A DNA stretch of 24,956 nucleotides from Clostridium_AW malenominatum (GCF_039521365.1 NZ_BAAACF010000008.1:1-24956); one strand, 5' to 3'; positions 1-8,147 are shown, counted from the stretch's first letter. Notes: a model not told the origin generated them from the sequence alone. Numbers and translations are program-made.

Positions 1-64
1 CTACGTGTCCTATAGTTCCTATATTTACGTGCGGTTTATTTCTTTCAAATTTTGATTTTGCCAT
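1..64 (-). CDS. tuf: Elongation factor Tu, N-terminal fragment (runs off the window)
   Basis: Only the first 21 codons are inside the window. They read MAKSKFERNKPHVNIGTIGHV, the highly conserved EF-Tu N terminus that ends as the P-loop (GHVDHGKT in the family) begins. EF-Tu delivers aminoacyl-tRNA to the ribosomal A site as a GTP complex. The ATG is preceded by a strong AGGGAGGA ribosome binding site. The gene sits 77 bases downstream of tRNA-Thr with no terminator between them, so the two are probably cotranscribed from the promoter at 287-315. Identity is certain; the rest of the gene cannot be judged. Confidence 0.95.
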   Translation of the reverse strand, partial: MAKSKFERNKPHVNIGTIGHV

Positions 65-141
65 TTTTTAATTCCTCCCTTTATTTATATATAATTTCAT
101 AAGTAAACTTACCCTGGTGTGTTGTGATTCATATACTAATT

Positions 142-217
142 TGGAGCCCATGACCGGGATTGAACCGGTGACCTCCACCTTACCAAGGTGACGCTCTGCC
201 GACTGAGCTACATGGGC
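142..217 (-). tRNA. tRNA-Thr (anticodon GGT)
   Basis: A complete 76-base cloverleaf on the minus strand. The acceptor stem GCCCATG pairs with CATGGGC, the D arm is GCTC/GAGC, the anticodon loop TTGGTAA carries GGT (reads ACC/ACT), and the T arm is ACCGG-TTCAATC-CCGGT. The discriminator is T and the 3' CCA is encoded (142-144). It lies between sigH and tuf and is the first product of the promoter at 287-315, so it must be cut out of a tRNA-tuf transcript. Confidence 0.97.
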
Positions 218-286
218 AATTAATTCATAATTGTGGAAAATTTTTATGTATAATAACTTAAAATTATGAACGTATACCGATTATTA

Positions 287-315
287 ATTTTAATACATGT
301 TATATGTTTTGTCAA
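287..315 (-). promoter_or_regulatory. Sigma-A promoter for tRNA-Thr and tuf
   Basis: On the minus strand a perfect -35 TTGACA (310-315) is separated by 17 bases from a -10 TAAAAT (287-292). This is close to the ideal housekeeping promoter. It begins 8 bases past the sigH stop and points at tRNA-Thr and tuf, which fits the high expression those need. I see no terminator between sigH and this site, so sigH transcripts may also run through. Confidence 0.85.
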
Positions 316-322
316 CACATAA

Positions 323-973
323 TCATCTTAAATTTAAGCATTTTTCAAGCTTTCTTTTTACTCTTTGTAAAGCATTATCTATAGATTTTGCATGTCTATC
401 TAAATCACACGCAATTTCCTGATAAGATTTTCCATCGATATAAGACATAAGCACTTCCATCTCTAAATTAGATAAAACCTCACCAATCTCGTTTTGTATG
501 TAACCCATTTCTTCCCTGCTTATTATTAATTCCTCAGGATCTGTCACTTTAGATTCTGATAAAACATCCATTAATGTTCTATCAGATTCTTCGTCATATA
601 TAGGCTTATTTAATGAAATATATGTATTAAGCGGAATATGTTTTTGTCTTGTGGCTGTCTTTATAGCGGTTATTATTTGTCTAGTCACACAAAGTTCAGC
701 AAAAGCTTTAAATGAAGATAATTTATCAGGTTTAAAATCCCTTATTGCCTTATATAAACCAATCATTCCTTCTTGATAAATATCTTCTTTATCTGCACCA
801 ATTAAAAAGTAAGACTTTGCTTTCGACTTAACAAAATTTTCATACTTGTTTATCAAATGCTCTTGCGCTCTTACATTTCCTCTTTTAGCTTCTATAACAA
901 TTTCTTCATCAAGCATTTCATTAAAGGAAACATTAATGGTTTTAATATTTTCCTCATTAACCCCTTTTCCCAC
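323..973 (-). CDS. sigH: RNA polymerase sigma-H factor (Spo0H)
   Basis: A 216-residue sigma-70 family protein that matches SigH/Spo0H, the factor that directs early sporulation and transition-phase genes. Region 2 spans about residues 40-112, including DKEDIYQEGMIGLYKAIRDF (61-80) and the following -10 recognition helix ending RQKH. Region 4 is about 165-212, with the helix-turn-helix SYQEIACDLDRHAKSIDNALQR. Length is normal for the family. The start is GTG, chosen because a run of G (979-985) lies 5 bases upstream as the ribosome binding site. It has its own promoter (1008-1037) and follows yacP, the usual clostridial order. Identity rests on domain layout, size and the tuf/rlmB/cysS neighbourhood. 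Confidence 0.93.
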   Translation of the reverse strand: MGKGVNEENIKTINVSFNEMLDEEIVIEAKRGNVRAQEHLINKYENFVKSKAKSYFLIGADKEDIYQEGMIGLYKAIRDFKPDKLSSFKAFAELCVTRQIITAIKTATRQKHIPLNTYISLNKPIYDEESDRTLMDVLSESKVTDPEELIISREEMGYIQNEIGEVLSNLEMEVLMSYIDGKSYQEIACDLDRHAKSIDNALQRVKRKLEKCLNLR

Positions 974-1007
974 AATATCCCCCCCTATAAACTATACTAC
1001 AAATTAA

Positions 1008-1037
1008 ATTATAGCCTACTAAAGCTTTTAAAGTCAA
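1008..1037 (-). promoter_or_regulatory. Sigma-A promoter of sigH
   Basis: Minus strand -35 TTGACT (1032-1037), an 18-base spacer, and a perfect -10 TATAAT (1008-1013). The transcript start would be near 1001, about 28 bases before the GTG of sigH. The -35 lies only 6 bases past the yacP stop codon (1044-1046), so sigH can be expressed apart from the long proS operon upstream. Confidence 0.8.
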
Positions 1038-1043
1038 GGCATT

Positions 1044-1556
1044 TCAATGCCCTTTGAGAATTTTTCGAAGCTTTTCTAATATATCTTCGTCTATTCGATC
1101 CTCTATGGTATTTTTACCATTGATTCCATTAGTTTCTATTTTTAAACTTATTTTCTTTTCTATTTGTTTTATCTCATGATAAAACTCTAAGGACGACATT
1201 CTTATTGCTCCTCTTTGGAAAACCACTTGTTGCTCAATTGAATCAGAAGTCACAACACACACTTCCCATTTTCTTCCTATGTTATTTACTTTCTTTTCTA
1301 TGTAAACATCTGCTGTTTCTCCCTCTTTTGTAAATATTACTATGAGGTAATCACCATATCTTTCTTTTTTCCCAATGTTTCCAGCTACCATGTGAGCATC
1401 AAAGACTAGAAATATTTTGTAACCTTTAAATGTGGCATAGTTTTGAAGCATCTCAATAAGCTTGTGCCTTGCCCCTTCTAAGCTGTAATCTTTTATTATT
1501 TTTAATTCCGGCCAGCTATTTATAATATTATAACCATCCACAAATACGTTTCTCAA
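1044..1556 (-). CDS. yacP: NYN/PIN-like endoribonuclease, YacP (Rae1) family
   Basis: A 170-residue protein with the YacP/Rae1 pattern: VDGYNIIN (6-13), FDAH (52-55), TKEGETADVYIE (76-87) and VVTSDS (101-106). These supply the acidic residues D7, D53, E80, D83 and D105 of a NYN/PIN nuclease pocket. In Bacillus subtilis, Rae1 enters the ribosomal A site and cuts translated mRNA; the same role here is inferred from family membership. Translation starts at TTG, two bases after the rlmB stop codon, and its AGAGGA ribosome binding site lies inside the end of rlmB, which suggests coupled translation. The final third (about 140-170) is lysine-rich and less conserved. Confidence 0.88.
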   Translation of the reverse strand: MRNVFVDGYNIINSWPELKIIKDYSLEGARHKLIEMLQNYATFKGYKIFLVFDAHMVAGNIGKKERYGDYLIVIFTKEGETADVYIEKKVNNIGRKWEVCVVTSDSIEQQVVFQRGAIRMSSLEFYHEIKQIEKKISLKIETNGINGKNTIEDRIDEDILEKLRKILKGH

Positions 1557-1558
1557 CT

Positions 1559-2302
1559 TTATCCTCTTTTTAGTCTCTGTTTTAATATTTCATACATAAG
1601 AATTCCACCTGCTACAGATGCATTTAAAGATGTTATTTTGCCGATCATAGGTATCTTAACTAAAACATCACACTTTTCTTTCGTTAACTTAGATATACCC
1701 TTCCCTTCACTTCCTATAACCAAAGCTGCTGATCCTGAAAAATCCGCATCATAACAGTAGGTTTGTGTTTCCATGTGAGCTCCGTATATCCATATTCCTT
1801 CTTTTTTTAAATAATCTATAGTGGTATTTATGTTAGATACTTTTGCAATTTTCATATACTCAAGAGCTCCAGCTGAAGATTTATATACTACAGGTGTAAC
1901 CCCAACATTTCTCCTTTTAGGTATAATAATTCCATGAACCCCGCAAATCTCTGCCGTTCTAATTATTGCTCCAAAGTTATGAGGATCTTCTATTTCGTCT
2001 AATATTACTATAAATGGAGATTCTCCCTTAGACTTTGCCTGCTGTAATATCTCCTCTACTTCCACATATCTATAAGGGGTAACATAAGCAATTACTCCCT
2101 GGTGATTCCCATTTTCTGAAATTTGATCTAATTTTTTTCTGTCTACTTCTTTTACTACTATTCTTTTTTCTTTAGCTAAAGCCAGCAATACAGTTATAGA
2201 ACCCTTGGTATCACCTTTAGCAATTAAAATGCTTTCAATTGTTCTATCAGATTTTAAAGCTTCTATTACTGCGTTTCTTCCTATGATTAAATCTTCTCTC
2301 AT
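1559..2302 (-). CDS. rlmB: 23S rRNA 2'-O-ribose guanosine methyltransferase, RlmB/TrmH (SpoU) family
   Basis: A 247-residue SPOUT methyltransferase. An N-terminal substrate-binding domain (about 1-80, opening IIGRNAVIEAL) leads into the knotted catalytic domain. Motif 1 is DPHNFGAIIRTAE (106-118, with N109 and R115), motif 2 is IGSEGKG (196-202), and motif 3 is IPMIGKITSLNASVA (218-231 region). RlmB methylates one guanosine in the peptidyl transferase centre of 23S rRNA, using S-adenosylmethionine. Paralogues such as YsgA look similar, but the IIGRNAV start and the position between thyX and yacP favour RlmB. It sits 18 bases after thyX in the same operon. Confidence 0.9.
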   Translation of the reverse strand: MREDLIIGRNAVIEALKSDRTIESILIAKGDTKGSITVLLALAKEKRIVVKEVDRKKLDQISENGNHQGVIAYVTPYRYVEVEEILQQAKSKGESPFIVILDEIEDPHNFGAIIRTAEICGVHGIIIPKRRNVGVTPVVYKSSAGALEYMKIAKVSNINTTIDYLKKEGIWIYGAHMETQTYCYDADFSGSAALVIGSEGKGISKLTKEKCDVLVKIPMIGKITSLNASVAGGILMYEILKQRLKRG

Positions 2303-2320
2303 ATCAATACCCCTTTATAA

Positions 2321-3061
2321 TTATTTTGATAAGTACTTATCTCTAATCTGTATCATTTCTCCACAGCTCATCTTTCCTTCAGGACAAGGTGCGTTTACAC
2401 AGGAAGGCCCACTATATTTAAAAAGAATAGGCGCAACCTTTTTTACTTCTAAAAGCATAGAATAAGCTAAATCCCTTATTTCCCATTGAGCTCTGTTACA
2501 ACATCTATGTTTGAAAAAATTCATTAAACTTCTTGCATTCATAGTAAATACTATTTTAGTTTCACATGCATTAGGAAATACATATCTTGCATCTTCTATA
2601 GCTTTTTTTTCTGCATTTGTCTTACTTGCACCTTCTTTAAGGTATTTTTTTTCTAAAATATCTACTAATTCATTATAAGAATTTTGACAGTTCTCCATGG
2701 ATTTGATAAAAATCTTTTTTCCTTCTTCATCTTTTTCTATCTGTGGCGGAATTACATACTCAAATTGCTTTAGCTTCACATATCTTTGGCTTTGTTGAGA
2801 GTAAGAGGCTATTCTATGTCTTACTAGTTGATGTGTTAAGCTTCTAGACACTCCTTCTGCAGCAAATGTAAAGGACACATGCTCTATAGGAGATTCATGC
2901 CCATAAGACATTAACATATCTAGAAACTTAAATATTTTATCCTCTTCTAAGTTCTCCTGTATTTCTTCTACTCCTACAGCGCTATAGCATAACTTAGCTG
3001 CTGATGCTATAAGCTTTTCTGGATTTGGAGTGTACTCTAATAATTTAACTTTGACCCCCAT
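2321..3061 (-). CDS. thyX: FAD-dependent thymidylate synthase ThyX
   Basis: A 246-residue protein with the ThyX signature RHRxxSxxxxSxR at residues 81-93 (RHRIASYSQQSQR), which binds dUMP and FAD. It makes dTMP from dUMP, using methylene-tetrahydrofolate for carbon and NADPH with FAD for reduction, and is unrelated to ThyA. A second conserved block, NARSLMNFFKHR, lies near residues 176-187. The ATG follows a GGGAGG ribosome binding site. It is 18 bases downstream of mrnC. No thyA or folA is nearby, so whether this is the only thymidylate synthase cannot be told from here. Confidence 0.95.
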   Translation of the reverse strand: MGVKVKLLEYTPNPEKLIASAAKLCYSAVGVEEIQENLEEDKIFKFLDMLMSYGHESPIEHVSFTFAAEGVSRSLTHQLVRHRIASYSQQSQRYVKLKQFEYVIPPQIEKDEEGKKIFIKSMENCQNSYNELVDILEKKYLKEGASKTNAEKKAIEDARYVFPNACETKIVFTMNARSLMNFFKHRCCNRAQWEIRDLAYSMLLEVKKVAPILFKYSGPSCVNAPCPEGKMSCGEMIQIRDKYLSK

Positions 3062-3079
3062 ATTTTTTACCTCCCAATA

Positions 3080-3505
3080 CTACTTTATATCTTGTTTATC
3101 ATGTAGCTCTAAAATTATATTAAATATTTCTCTTAATCTTTCATCTTCTTTTGTAATATACAAGAACCCTATAACCGCTTCGAAGCCTGTGGCCATTCTA
3201 TAATCTTGTACTGTTGAATTTTTAGGAATCCTTCCTTTGGCATTTCTTCCTCTTTTGTATATTGCCATTTCATCTTCATTAAAGTATTGTTGTATATTTT
3301 TAATAAGTTCACTTTGAGAATTTGCTTTTACAAAATCTACTGCTCTTTTATGAAGTTTATTAACACACATATCTTTATTTAAGTCTACAAGATATATTCT
3401 AATTAAAACTTCATACACTGCATCTCCTACAAAAGCTAGAACTAGAGGACTTAGCGCTCTAGCTTCTTCTTTTGTAAATCTTTTGTTTATAATATCAAAT
3501 TTCAT
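3080..3505 (-). CDS. mrnC: Mini-ribonuclease 3 (23S rRNA maturation)
   Basis: At 141 residues this is an RNase III catalytic domain without the double-stranded RNA-binding domain, as in MrnC. The first metal-site motif is LAFVGDAVYEV (23-33, D28) and the second is GFEAVIGFLY (107-116, E109). In Bacillus it trims the ends of 23S rRNA precursors. It follows cysS by 13 bases, the conserved cysS-mrnC-rlmB arrangement of Firmicutes, where charging and rRNA maturation share an operon. Confidence 0.93.
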   Translation of the reverse strand: MKFDIINKRFTKEEARALSPLVLAFVGDAVYEVLIRIYLVDLNKDMCVNKLHKRAVDFVKANSQSELIKNIQQYFNEDEMAIYKRGRNAKGRIPKNSTVQDYRMATGFEAVIGFLYITKEDERLREIFNIILELHDKQDIK

Positions 3506-3518
3506 TATTTCTCTCCAA

Positions 3519-4919
3519 TTAGTTAATCTTTTTCCACCTTACACCTTGTGGAGTATCTTCTAAGATAATTCCCATATCCTTCAATTCGTCTCTTATCTGG
3601 TCTGATAATGCCCAATTCTTTTCTTTTCTTGCTTGTTGTCTCTTATTTACTAATTCTTCTATTTCATTTTCGAGGCTTATCTTAGTGGATTTTTGCCCTA
3701 TTCCTAAAGGAGCTCCTAATTCTCTTATTAGGTTAAGAGCAAGCTTAATTATTTCCTTAGATGAGTTTCTATTGATATTAGTGTTTACTTCTCTAACCAT
3801 ATCAAATATTACAGAAATTCCATCTGCAGTATTAAAGTCATCATCCATTTTCTCAATATATTTCTCTTTATAGCCCTCTATTATTTTACTATATTCTTTT
3901 TCTTCAGAATCCATCTGTTCTTTTTCTACTTCATCCAATAAATTTTCTAAATTTCCTAAAGCATTATATACTCTATCTAACCCTGCTTTAGCGGATTCCA
4001 ATAGCTCCTCACTAAAATTTAACTGGGTTCTATAATGACCAGAAAGCATAAATAATCTTATTACTTCAGCATCATACTTTTGTAAAACCTCTCTTGCAGT
4101 AAAAAAATTATTAAGTGACTTTGACATTTTTTCATTGTCTACATTTAAAAATGCCGAATGCATCCAATATTTTGCAAAAGGTTTTCCTGTTCTTCCTTCA
4201 CTTTGAGCTATTTCATTCTCATGGTGCGGAAATATAAGATCAAATCCACCAGCATGAATATCTATAGTTTCCCCTAAAAGTTTATGAGCCATACAAGAAC
4301 ATTCAATATGCCATCCTGGTCTACCTTTTCCCCATGGACTGTCCCACGCCGGCTCACCAGGTTTTTGCTTTTTCCATATAGCAAAATCTGTTGAATCCTT
4401 CTTTCTCTCATCTATATCAATTCTTGCTCCTGCCTGTAAATCTTCTAGGTTTTGTCCCGATAACTTACCATATTCATTGAACTTTTTAGTTTCAAAATAC
4501 ACATCTCCATTTATTTCATAGGCATATCCCTTTTTTATTAATTCTTGAACAAATTCTATGATATCTTCTATAAACTCCGTAGCACGTGGATTAATAGTTG
4601 CTCTTTTTATGTTTAGTCCGTCTGCATCTTTATAATACTCTTCTATAAATCTATCACCTAATTCTTTTACAGTTATGCCATCTTCATTAGCTCTTTTTAT
4701 CATTTTATCATCTATATCTGTAAAATTTTGAACAAAATTAACTTTATACCCTCTATATTCTAAATATTTTCTTATAGTATCAAATACAATAAACGTTCTT
4801 CCATTTCCAATATGGAAAAAATTATATACAGTAGGTCCACACACATACATGTTTACCTCTTTACCATTTATAGGAATAAACTCTTCCTTTTTTCTAGTTA
4901 AAGTGTTATATAATTTCAT
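3519..4919 (-). CDS. cysS: Cysteinyl-tRNA synthetase
   Basis: A class I synthetase of 466 residues, normal for CysRS. The nucleotide-binding HIGH motif is HIGN (36-39), just after C27 of YVCGPTVYN. Further zinc ligands are C207 in GWHIECS and the H232-H233-ENE segment, which together select cysteine. The KMSKS loop is EKMSKSLNN (263-271). The C terminus is the helical anticodon-binding DALR domain. The ATG follows an AGGAGGGA ribosome binding site 14 bases beyond ilvA. It is expressed within the operon that starts at the proline T-box; I see no cysteine T-box or separate promoter in front of it. Confidence 0.97.
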   Translation of the reverse strand: MKLYNTLTRKKEEFIPINGKEVNMYVCGPTVYNFFHIGNGRTFIVFDTIRKYLEYRGYKVNFVQNFTDIDDKMIKRANEDGITVKELGDRFIEEYYKDADGLNIKRATINPRATEFIEDIIEFVQELIKKGYAYEINGDVYFETKKFNEYGKLSGQNLEDLQAGARIDIDERKKDSTDFAIWKKQKPGEPAWDSPWGKGRPGWHIECSCMAHKLLGETIDIHAGGFDLIFPHHENEIAQSEGRTGKPFAKYWMHSAFLNVDNEKMSKSLNNFFTAREVLQKYDAEVIRLFMLSGHYRTQLNFSEELLESAKAGLDRVYNALGNLENLLDEVEKEQMDSEEKEYSKIIEGYKEKYIEKMDDDFNTADGISVIFDMVREVNTNINRNSSKEIIKLALNLIRELGAPLGIGQKSTKISLENEIEELVNKRQQARKEKNWALSDQIRDELKDMGIILEDTPQGVRWKKIN

Positions 4920-4933
4920 AAAATCCCTCCTAA

Positions 4934-6145
4934 CTAACCTACTATTTCTAAATTATATCCTTTTTTTCTTAAAGTATCTATAACATTTTCTGCGTGTTCT
5001 CTTGTTTCTACTTCTATTTCAAATAAAACATTAGCATAATCTAGTCCTTTATCGTTCCAATTGGTATCTTGTCTTATTTTAACCACATTAGCTCCCATGG
5101 AAACTACACTATTTACTAATCTGCCTAATTGTCCTACTCTATCTTGTATCTCAACTATAAACCTGATTCTTCTTTTTAATATTATCAGCTGTCTATCTAT
5201 TATCTTTGATACTACAGCAATATCAATATTACCTCCGCTAATTAAGCAAGCAATATTCTTTCCTTTGATGCTTATTTTGTCACTTAGTATTGCACTTATA
5301 GCTACTGCTCCAGCACCCTCTACTACTAACTTAGAGCGTTCTAACAAGCAGAATATTCCATAGGCTATCTCATCTTCTGAAACTGTTACTATATCATCAA
5401 CATAATTTTTCATATAATCAAAGGTTATATCTCCAGGAGTTTTTACAGAAATGCCATCTGCCAAAGATTTTACCCCTGGCAAAGTAACAATTTTCCCCTC
5501 TTGCAAAGATACCTTAGATGAGGCAATAATTGAAGACTGAACTCCTATTATTTTAATGCTTGGTTTAATAGATTTCGCTGCCAAAGCAACTCCTGATATT
5601 AAACCGCCACCGCCTATAGGTACTATTATTGCATCTGTTTCACTTAAATCTTCTAAGATTTCCAGACCTATAGTGCCTTGACCTGCTATTATATCTTCAT
5701 CATTAAATGGATGGATAAATGTTGCCCCTAGTTCTCTTTGAATTTCTAATGCTTTTGAATAGCATTCATCATATACTTCTCCATACTGAATAATCTTAGC
5801 TCCGTATGATTTAGTTGCTTGAACCTTGGCTTGCGGTGCAGTTTCAGGCATTACTATAGTGGATTTAATGCCCAAAGCTGTAGCCGCATAAGCTACTCCT
5901 TGGGCATGGTTTCCTGCAGAGGACGCAATGACTCCTCTCACTTTTTCTTCTTGTGACAAATTTGAAATTTTATTATAAGCACCTCTAAGTTTAAAAGCTC
6001 CTGTTTTTTGCTTGTTTTCACATTTTAAATAAATATTATACCCACTTTCCTTTGAAAAGGTATTTGAGTAAAAAAGAGGTGTTTTTCTTACAACTTCTCT
6101 TATATTTTCTTGTGCCTGCTTTATGCTATTTAAATCAAGTTTCAT
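4934..6145 (-). CDS. ilvA: Threonine ammonia-lyase (threonine dehydratase) with C-terminal ACT domain
   Basis: A fold-type II PLP enzyme of 403 residues that converts threonine to 2-oxobutanoate and ammonia, the first step toward isoleucine or a catabolic route. The PLP lysine is K52 in GAFKLRGAYNK, and the phosphate-binding glycine loop is IGGGGLISG (177-185). A single ACT domain covers about 328-403 (RFIVEIQDRVGQLGRLVNSV). This is the shorter, one-ACT architecture rather than the long biosynthetic form with two. An in-frame TTG at 6160 would add five residues, but it sits inside the GGGGGAT ribosome binding site of the ATG at 6145, so I use the ATG. Biosynthetic versus catabolic role is open; gene symbol ilvA or tdcB are both possible. 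Confidence 0.9.
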   Translation of the reverse strand: MKLDLNSIKQAQENIREVVRKTPLFYSNTFSKESGYNIYLKCENKQKTGAFKLRGAYNKISNLSQEEKVRGVIASSAGNHAQGVAYAATALGIKSTIVMPETAPQAKVQATKSYGAKIIQYGEVYDECYSKALEIQRELGATFIHPFNDEDIIAGQGTIGLEILEDLSETDAIIVPIGGGGLISGVALAAKSIKPSIKIIGVQSSIIASSKVSLQEGKIVTLPGVKSLADGISVKTPGDITFDYMKNYVDDIVTVSEDEIAYGIFCLLERSKLVVEGAGAVAISAILSDKISIKGKNIACLISGGNIDIAVVSKIIDRQLIILKRRIRFIVEIQDRVGQLGRLVNSVVSMGANVVKIRQDTNWNDKGLDYANVLFEIEVETREHAENVIDTLRKKGYNLEIVG

Positions 6146-6166
6146 TTTATTATCCCCCAAATTATA

Positions 6167-7879
6167 TTATAATTTTAATTGGTTATTTAAAAATTCTTCC
6201 CTAACCCTTTCAAATATTTGTTCTATACTTAAAACTTCTAAATCTGATGAATTTCTCAATTTAAACTCTACATTCCCCTCTTTAATTTTCTTACCTACAG
6301 TAATTCTCATTGGAATTCCAATTAAATCAGCATCCTTAAATTTTACTCCTGCTCTTTCATCTCTATCATCTAAAACTACTTCTACACCCATTTCAGCAAG
6401 CTTATTATATATATCTTCCGCAGCTTTAACCTGATCTTCATCCTTCATAACAGCTGGAATAACTATAACTTGGTAAGGTGCTATAGATAAAGGCCATACT
6501 ATGCCATTCTCATCATGATTTTGTTCAATAACTGTAGCCATGGTTCTATTAACCCCTATGCCATAGCAACCCATTATTAATGGTTTAGCTTCTCCATTTT
6601 CATCTATGAAATTTGCTCCCATAGCTTCAGAGTATTTTGTTCCAAGCTTAAAAATATGACCTACTTCTATACCTCTATCTACTGTTATAAGATCACCACA
6701 TTTAGGACACTTATCTCCCTTTACTGCTTTTCTAAAATCTCCTACTATTCCTTTAAAATCTATGTCATAATTAACATTTACGTAGTGGTATCCTGTCTCA
6801 TTAGCACCTACTATGAAGTTATACATGTTAGAAACTTCTTCATCTATTAATATTATATCTGCTTTTATTCCTATTGGACCTGCAAAACCTACTTCAGCAT
6901 TTGTTACTTTTTTTACAGTTTCACTATCTGCCATCTCAAAATCTACAGCTCCACCTATGGCATTTATTACCTTTACTTCATTTACTTCTCTATCTCCTCT
7001 TACTATAACAGCCACTATCTTTTTATCAGCTATATATATTAATGTTTTACCAAACTTTGTGGCAGTAGTATTAAAAAACTTAGTTAAATCATCTATAGTT
7101 TTTACTTCTGGAGTAGAAATCTTTTCTATTGTATTGAAATCTTCCTTTTCCATAACTTCTGCTGTGGATGGCGCCTTCTCTATGTTCGCAGCATATTGAC
7201 AGCTAGTGCAAAATGCTATTTCATCTTCACCAACTTCAGATTGAACCATAAATTCTGCGGAACCCGAGCCTCCCATTGCACCTGAGTCAGCTTCAACACA
7301 CTTACAAATCAGCCCACATCTTTTAAATACATTATGATAGGCTTCGTACATTTTGCTATAACTTACATCTAAACCTTCATTATCTTTATCAAAGCTATAA
7401 GCATCTTTCATTATAAACTCTCTTGATCTCATAACTCCAAATCTTGGTCTTCTTTCATCTCTATATTTTGTTTGAATTTGATAAAGATTTAATGGCAGTT
7501 GCTTGTATGACTTAATTTCATTTCTAGCTATATCTGTAAAAACTTCTTCATGTGTTGGTCCTAGACAAAATTCTCTTTCATTTCTATCTTTAAGCCTAAA
7601 CATTTCTGGTCCAAATACATCCCATCTACCTGATTCTTTCCATAATTCCGAAGGTAATACTGCTGAGGCTAAAAACTCTTGAGCTCCTGCTTTATTCATT
7701 TCCTCTCTAACTATGTCTTCTATTTTCTTTATGACCCTTAATCCCAGTGGCATAAAGTTATAAATACCTGAAGCCATTTTTCTCATCATTCCTGCTCTAA
7801 GCATAAGTTGATGACTTACTATTTCTGCCTCTGCTGGTGTTTCTCTTAATGTTCCTATAAGCATTTTTGATAATTTCAT
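6167..7879 (-). CDS. proS: Prolyl-tRNA synthetase, bacterial type with editing domain
   Basis: A class II synthetase of 570 residues. Class II motif 1 lies in the stretch ASGIYNFMPLGLRVIKKIE (36-54), motif 2 includes the YRDERRPRFGVMRSREFIMKDAYSF block, and motif 3 is MGCYGIGVNR near residue 435-445. Between motifs 2 and 3 a long insertion (about 220-400) is the INS domain that deacylates mischarged Ala-tRNA(Pro). The C terminus is the anticodon-binding domain. The start ATG has an AGGGAGGA ribosome binding site and follows the T-box leader. It is the first gene of a seven-gene operon and is controlled by uncharged tRNA-Pro. Confidence 0.97.
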   Translation of the reverse strand: MKLSKMLIGTLRETPAEAEIVSHQLMLRAGMMRKMASGIYNFMPLGLRVIKKIEDIVREEMNKAGAQEFLASAVLPSELWKESGRWDVFGPEMFRLKDRNEREFCLGPTHEEVFTDIARNEIKSYKQLPLNLYQIQTKYRDERRPRFGVMRSREFIMKDAYSFDKDNEGLDVSYSKMYEAYHNVFKRCGLICKCVEADSGAMGGSGSAEFMVQSEVGEDEIAFCTSCQYAANIEKAPSTAEVMEKEDFNTIEKISTPEVKTIDDLTKFFNTTATKFGKTLIYIADKKIVAVIVRGDREVNEVKVINAIGGAVDFEMADSETVKKVTNAEVGFAGPIGIKADIILIDEEVSNMYNFIVGANETGYHYVNVNYDIDFKGIVGDFRKAVKGDKCPKCGDLITVDRGIEVGHIFKLGTKYSEAMGANFIDENGEAKPLIMGCYGIGVNRTMATVIEQNHDENGIVWPLSIAPYQVIVIPAVMKDEDQVKAAEDIYNKLAEMGVEVVLDDRDERAGVKFKDADLIGIPMRITVGKKIKEGNVEFKLRNSSDLEVLSIEQIFERVREEFLNNQLKL

Positions 7880-7907
7880 AAATATTCCTCCCTATATTGT
7901 ATAATTC

Positions 7908-7942
7908 AAAAAAACAAAAAACTCGCCCTATTTTAGGGCGAG
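7908..7942 (-). terminator. T-box intrinsic terminator before proS
   Basis: On the minus strand CTCGCCCTA (934-942 of the 7 kb block, i.e. 7934-7942) pairs with its complement at 7922-7930 over a 3-base loop, followed by two T runs of six and seven bases separated by one G. The G/C-rich 9-bp stem is a classic intrinsic terminator that ends transcription when tRNA-Pro is charged. Its 5' arm lies just past the T-box motif, which is the alternative pairing partner in the antiterminator. Confidence 0.93.
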
Positions 7943-8113
7943 ATGTATCGCGGTACCACCTAATTTTTTTCTTAATTTCATAACGGTTACTTCCGGTAGG
8001 GTTTTCCTACAGCTCCGAAGTGGGTTCGAAATATCTAAAAGTCTTTCACCCAAGGACTTTTTCTCTGTAGGTTATTTCTACTATTCTTCTTCATAGCTTT
8101 ATATTAATTTATA
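7943..8113 (-). promoter_or_regulatory. T-box riboswitch leader, proline specific
   Basis: A tRNA-sensing leader upstream of proS. The conserved T-box AGGTGGTACCGCG lies at 7949-7961 on the minus strand, directly before the terminator; its TGG core pairs with the CCA end of uncharged tRNA. Stem I carries the AGAGAAAAA/GGTGAAAG apical signals (about 8046-8066). The distal-to-proximal strand contains GAACCCACTT (8019-8028), placing a CCC proline codon at 8022-8024 followed by the usual purine as specifier. CCA shifted by one base is an alternative and is also proline. The specifier assignment is from pattern, not from a folded model. Confidence 0.92.
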
Positions 8114-8119
8114 AGACTA

Positions 8120-8147
8120 ATTATATTTATAAAAATTAAACTGTCAA
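8120..8147 (-). promoter_or_regulatory. Sigma-A promoter of the proS T-box operon
   Basis: Consensus -35 TTGACA (8142-8147) and consensus -10 TATAAT (8120-8125) on the minus strand, with a 16-base spacer. The -35 starts 3 bases past the ispD stop codon. Transcription should start near 8113 and enter the T-box leader. No terminator is visible after ispD, so upstream transcripts may also reach the leader. Confidence 0.88.

Noticed and set aside
1038..1051. Inverted repeat GGCATT/AATGCC at the yacP stop as a terminator
   Set aside because: The stem is only 6 bp with a 2-base loop and is not followed by a T run; the sigH -35 element comes next instead.
857..1057. 66-codon plus-strand open frame across the sigH start
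   Set aside because: It overlaps the sigH promoter and N terminus in antisense, lacks a ribosome binding site and has low-complexity composition.
6146..6160. Upstream TTG start for ilvA
   Set aside because: The TTG codons form the GGGGGAT ribosome binding site of the ATG at 6145, and the family's N terminus fits the shorter protein.
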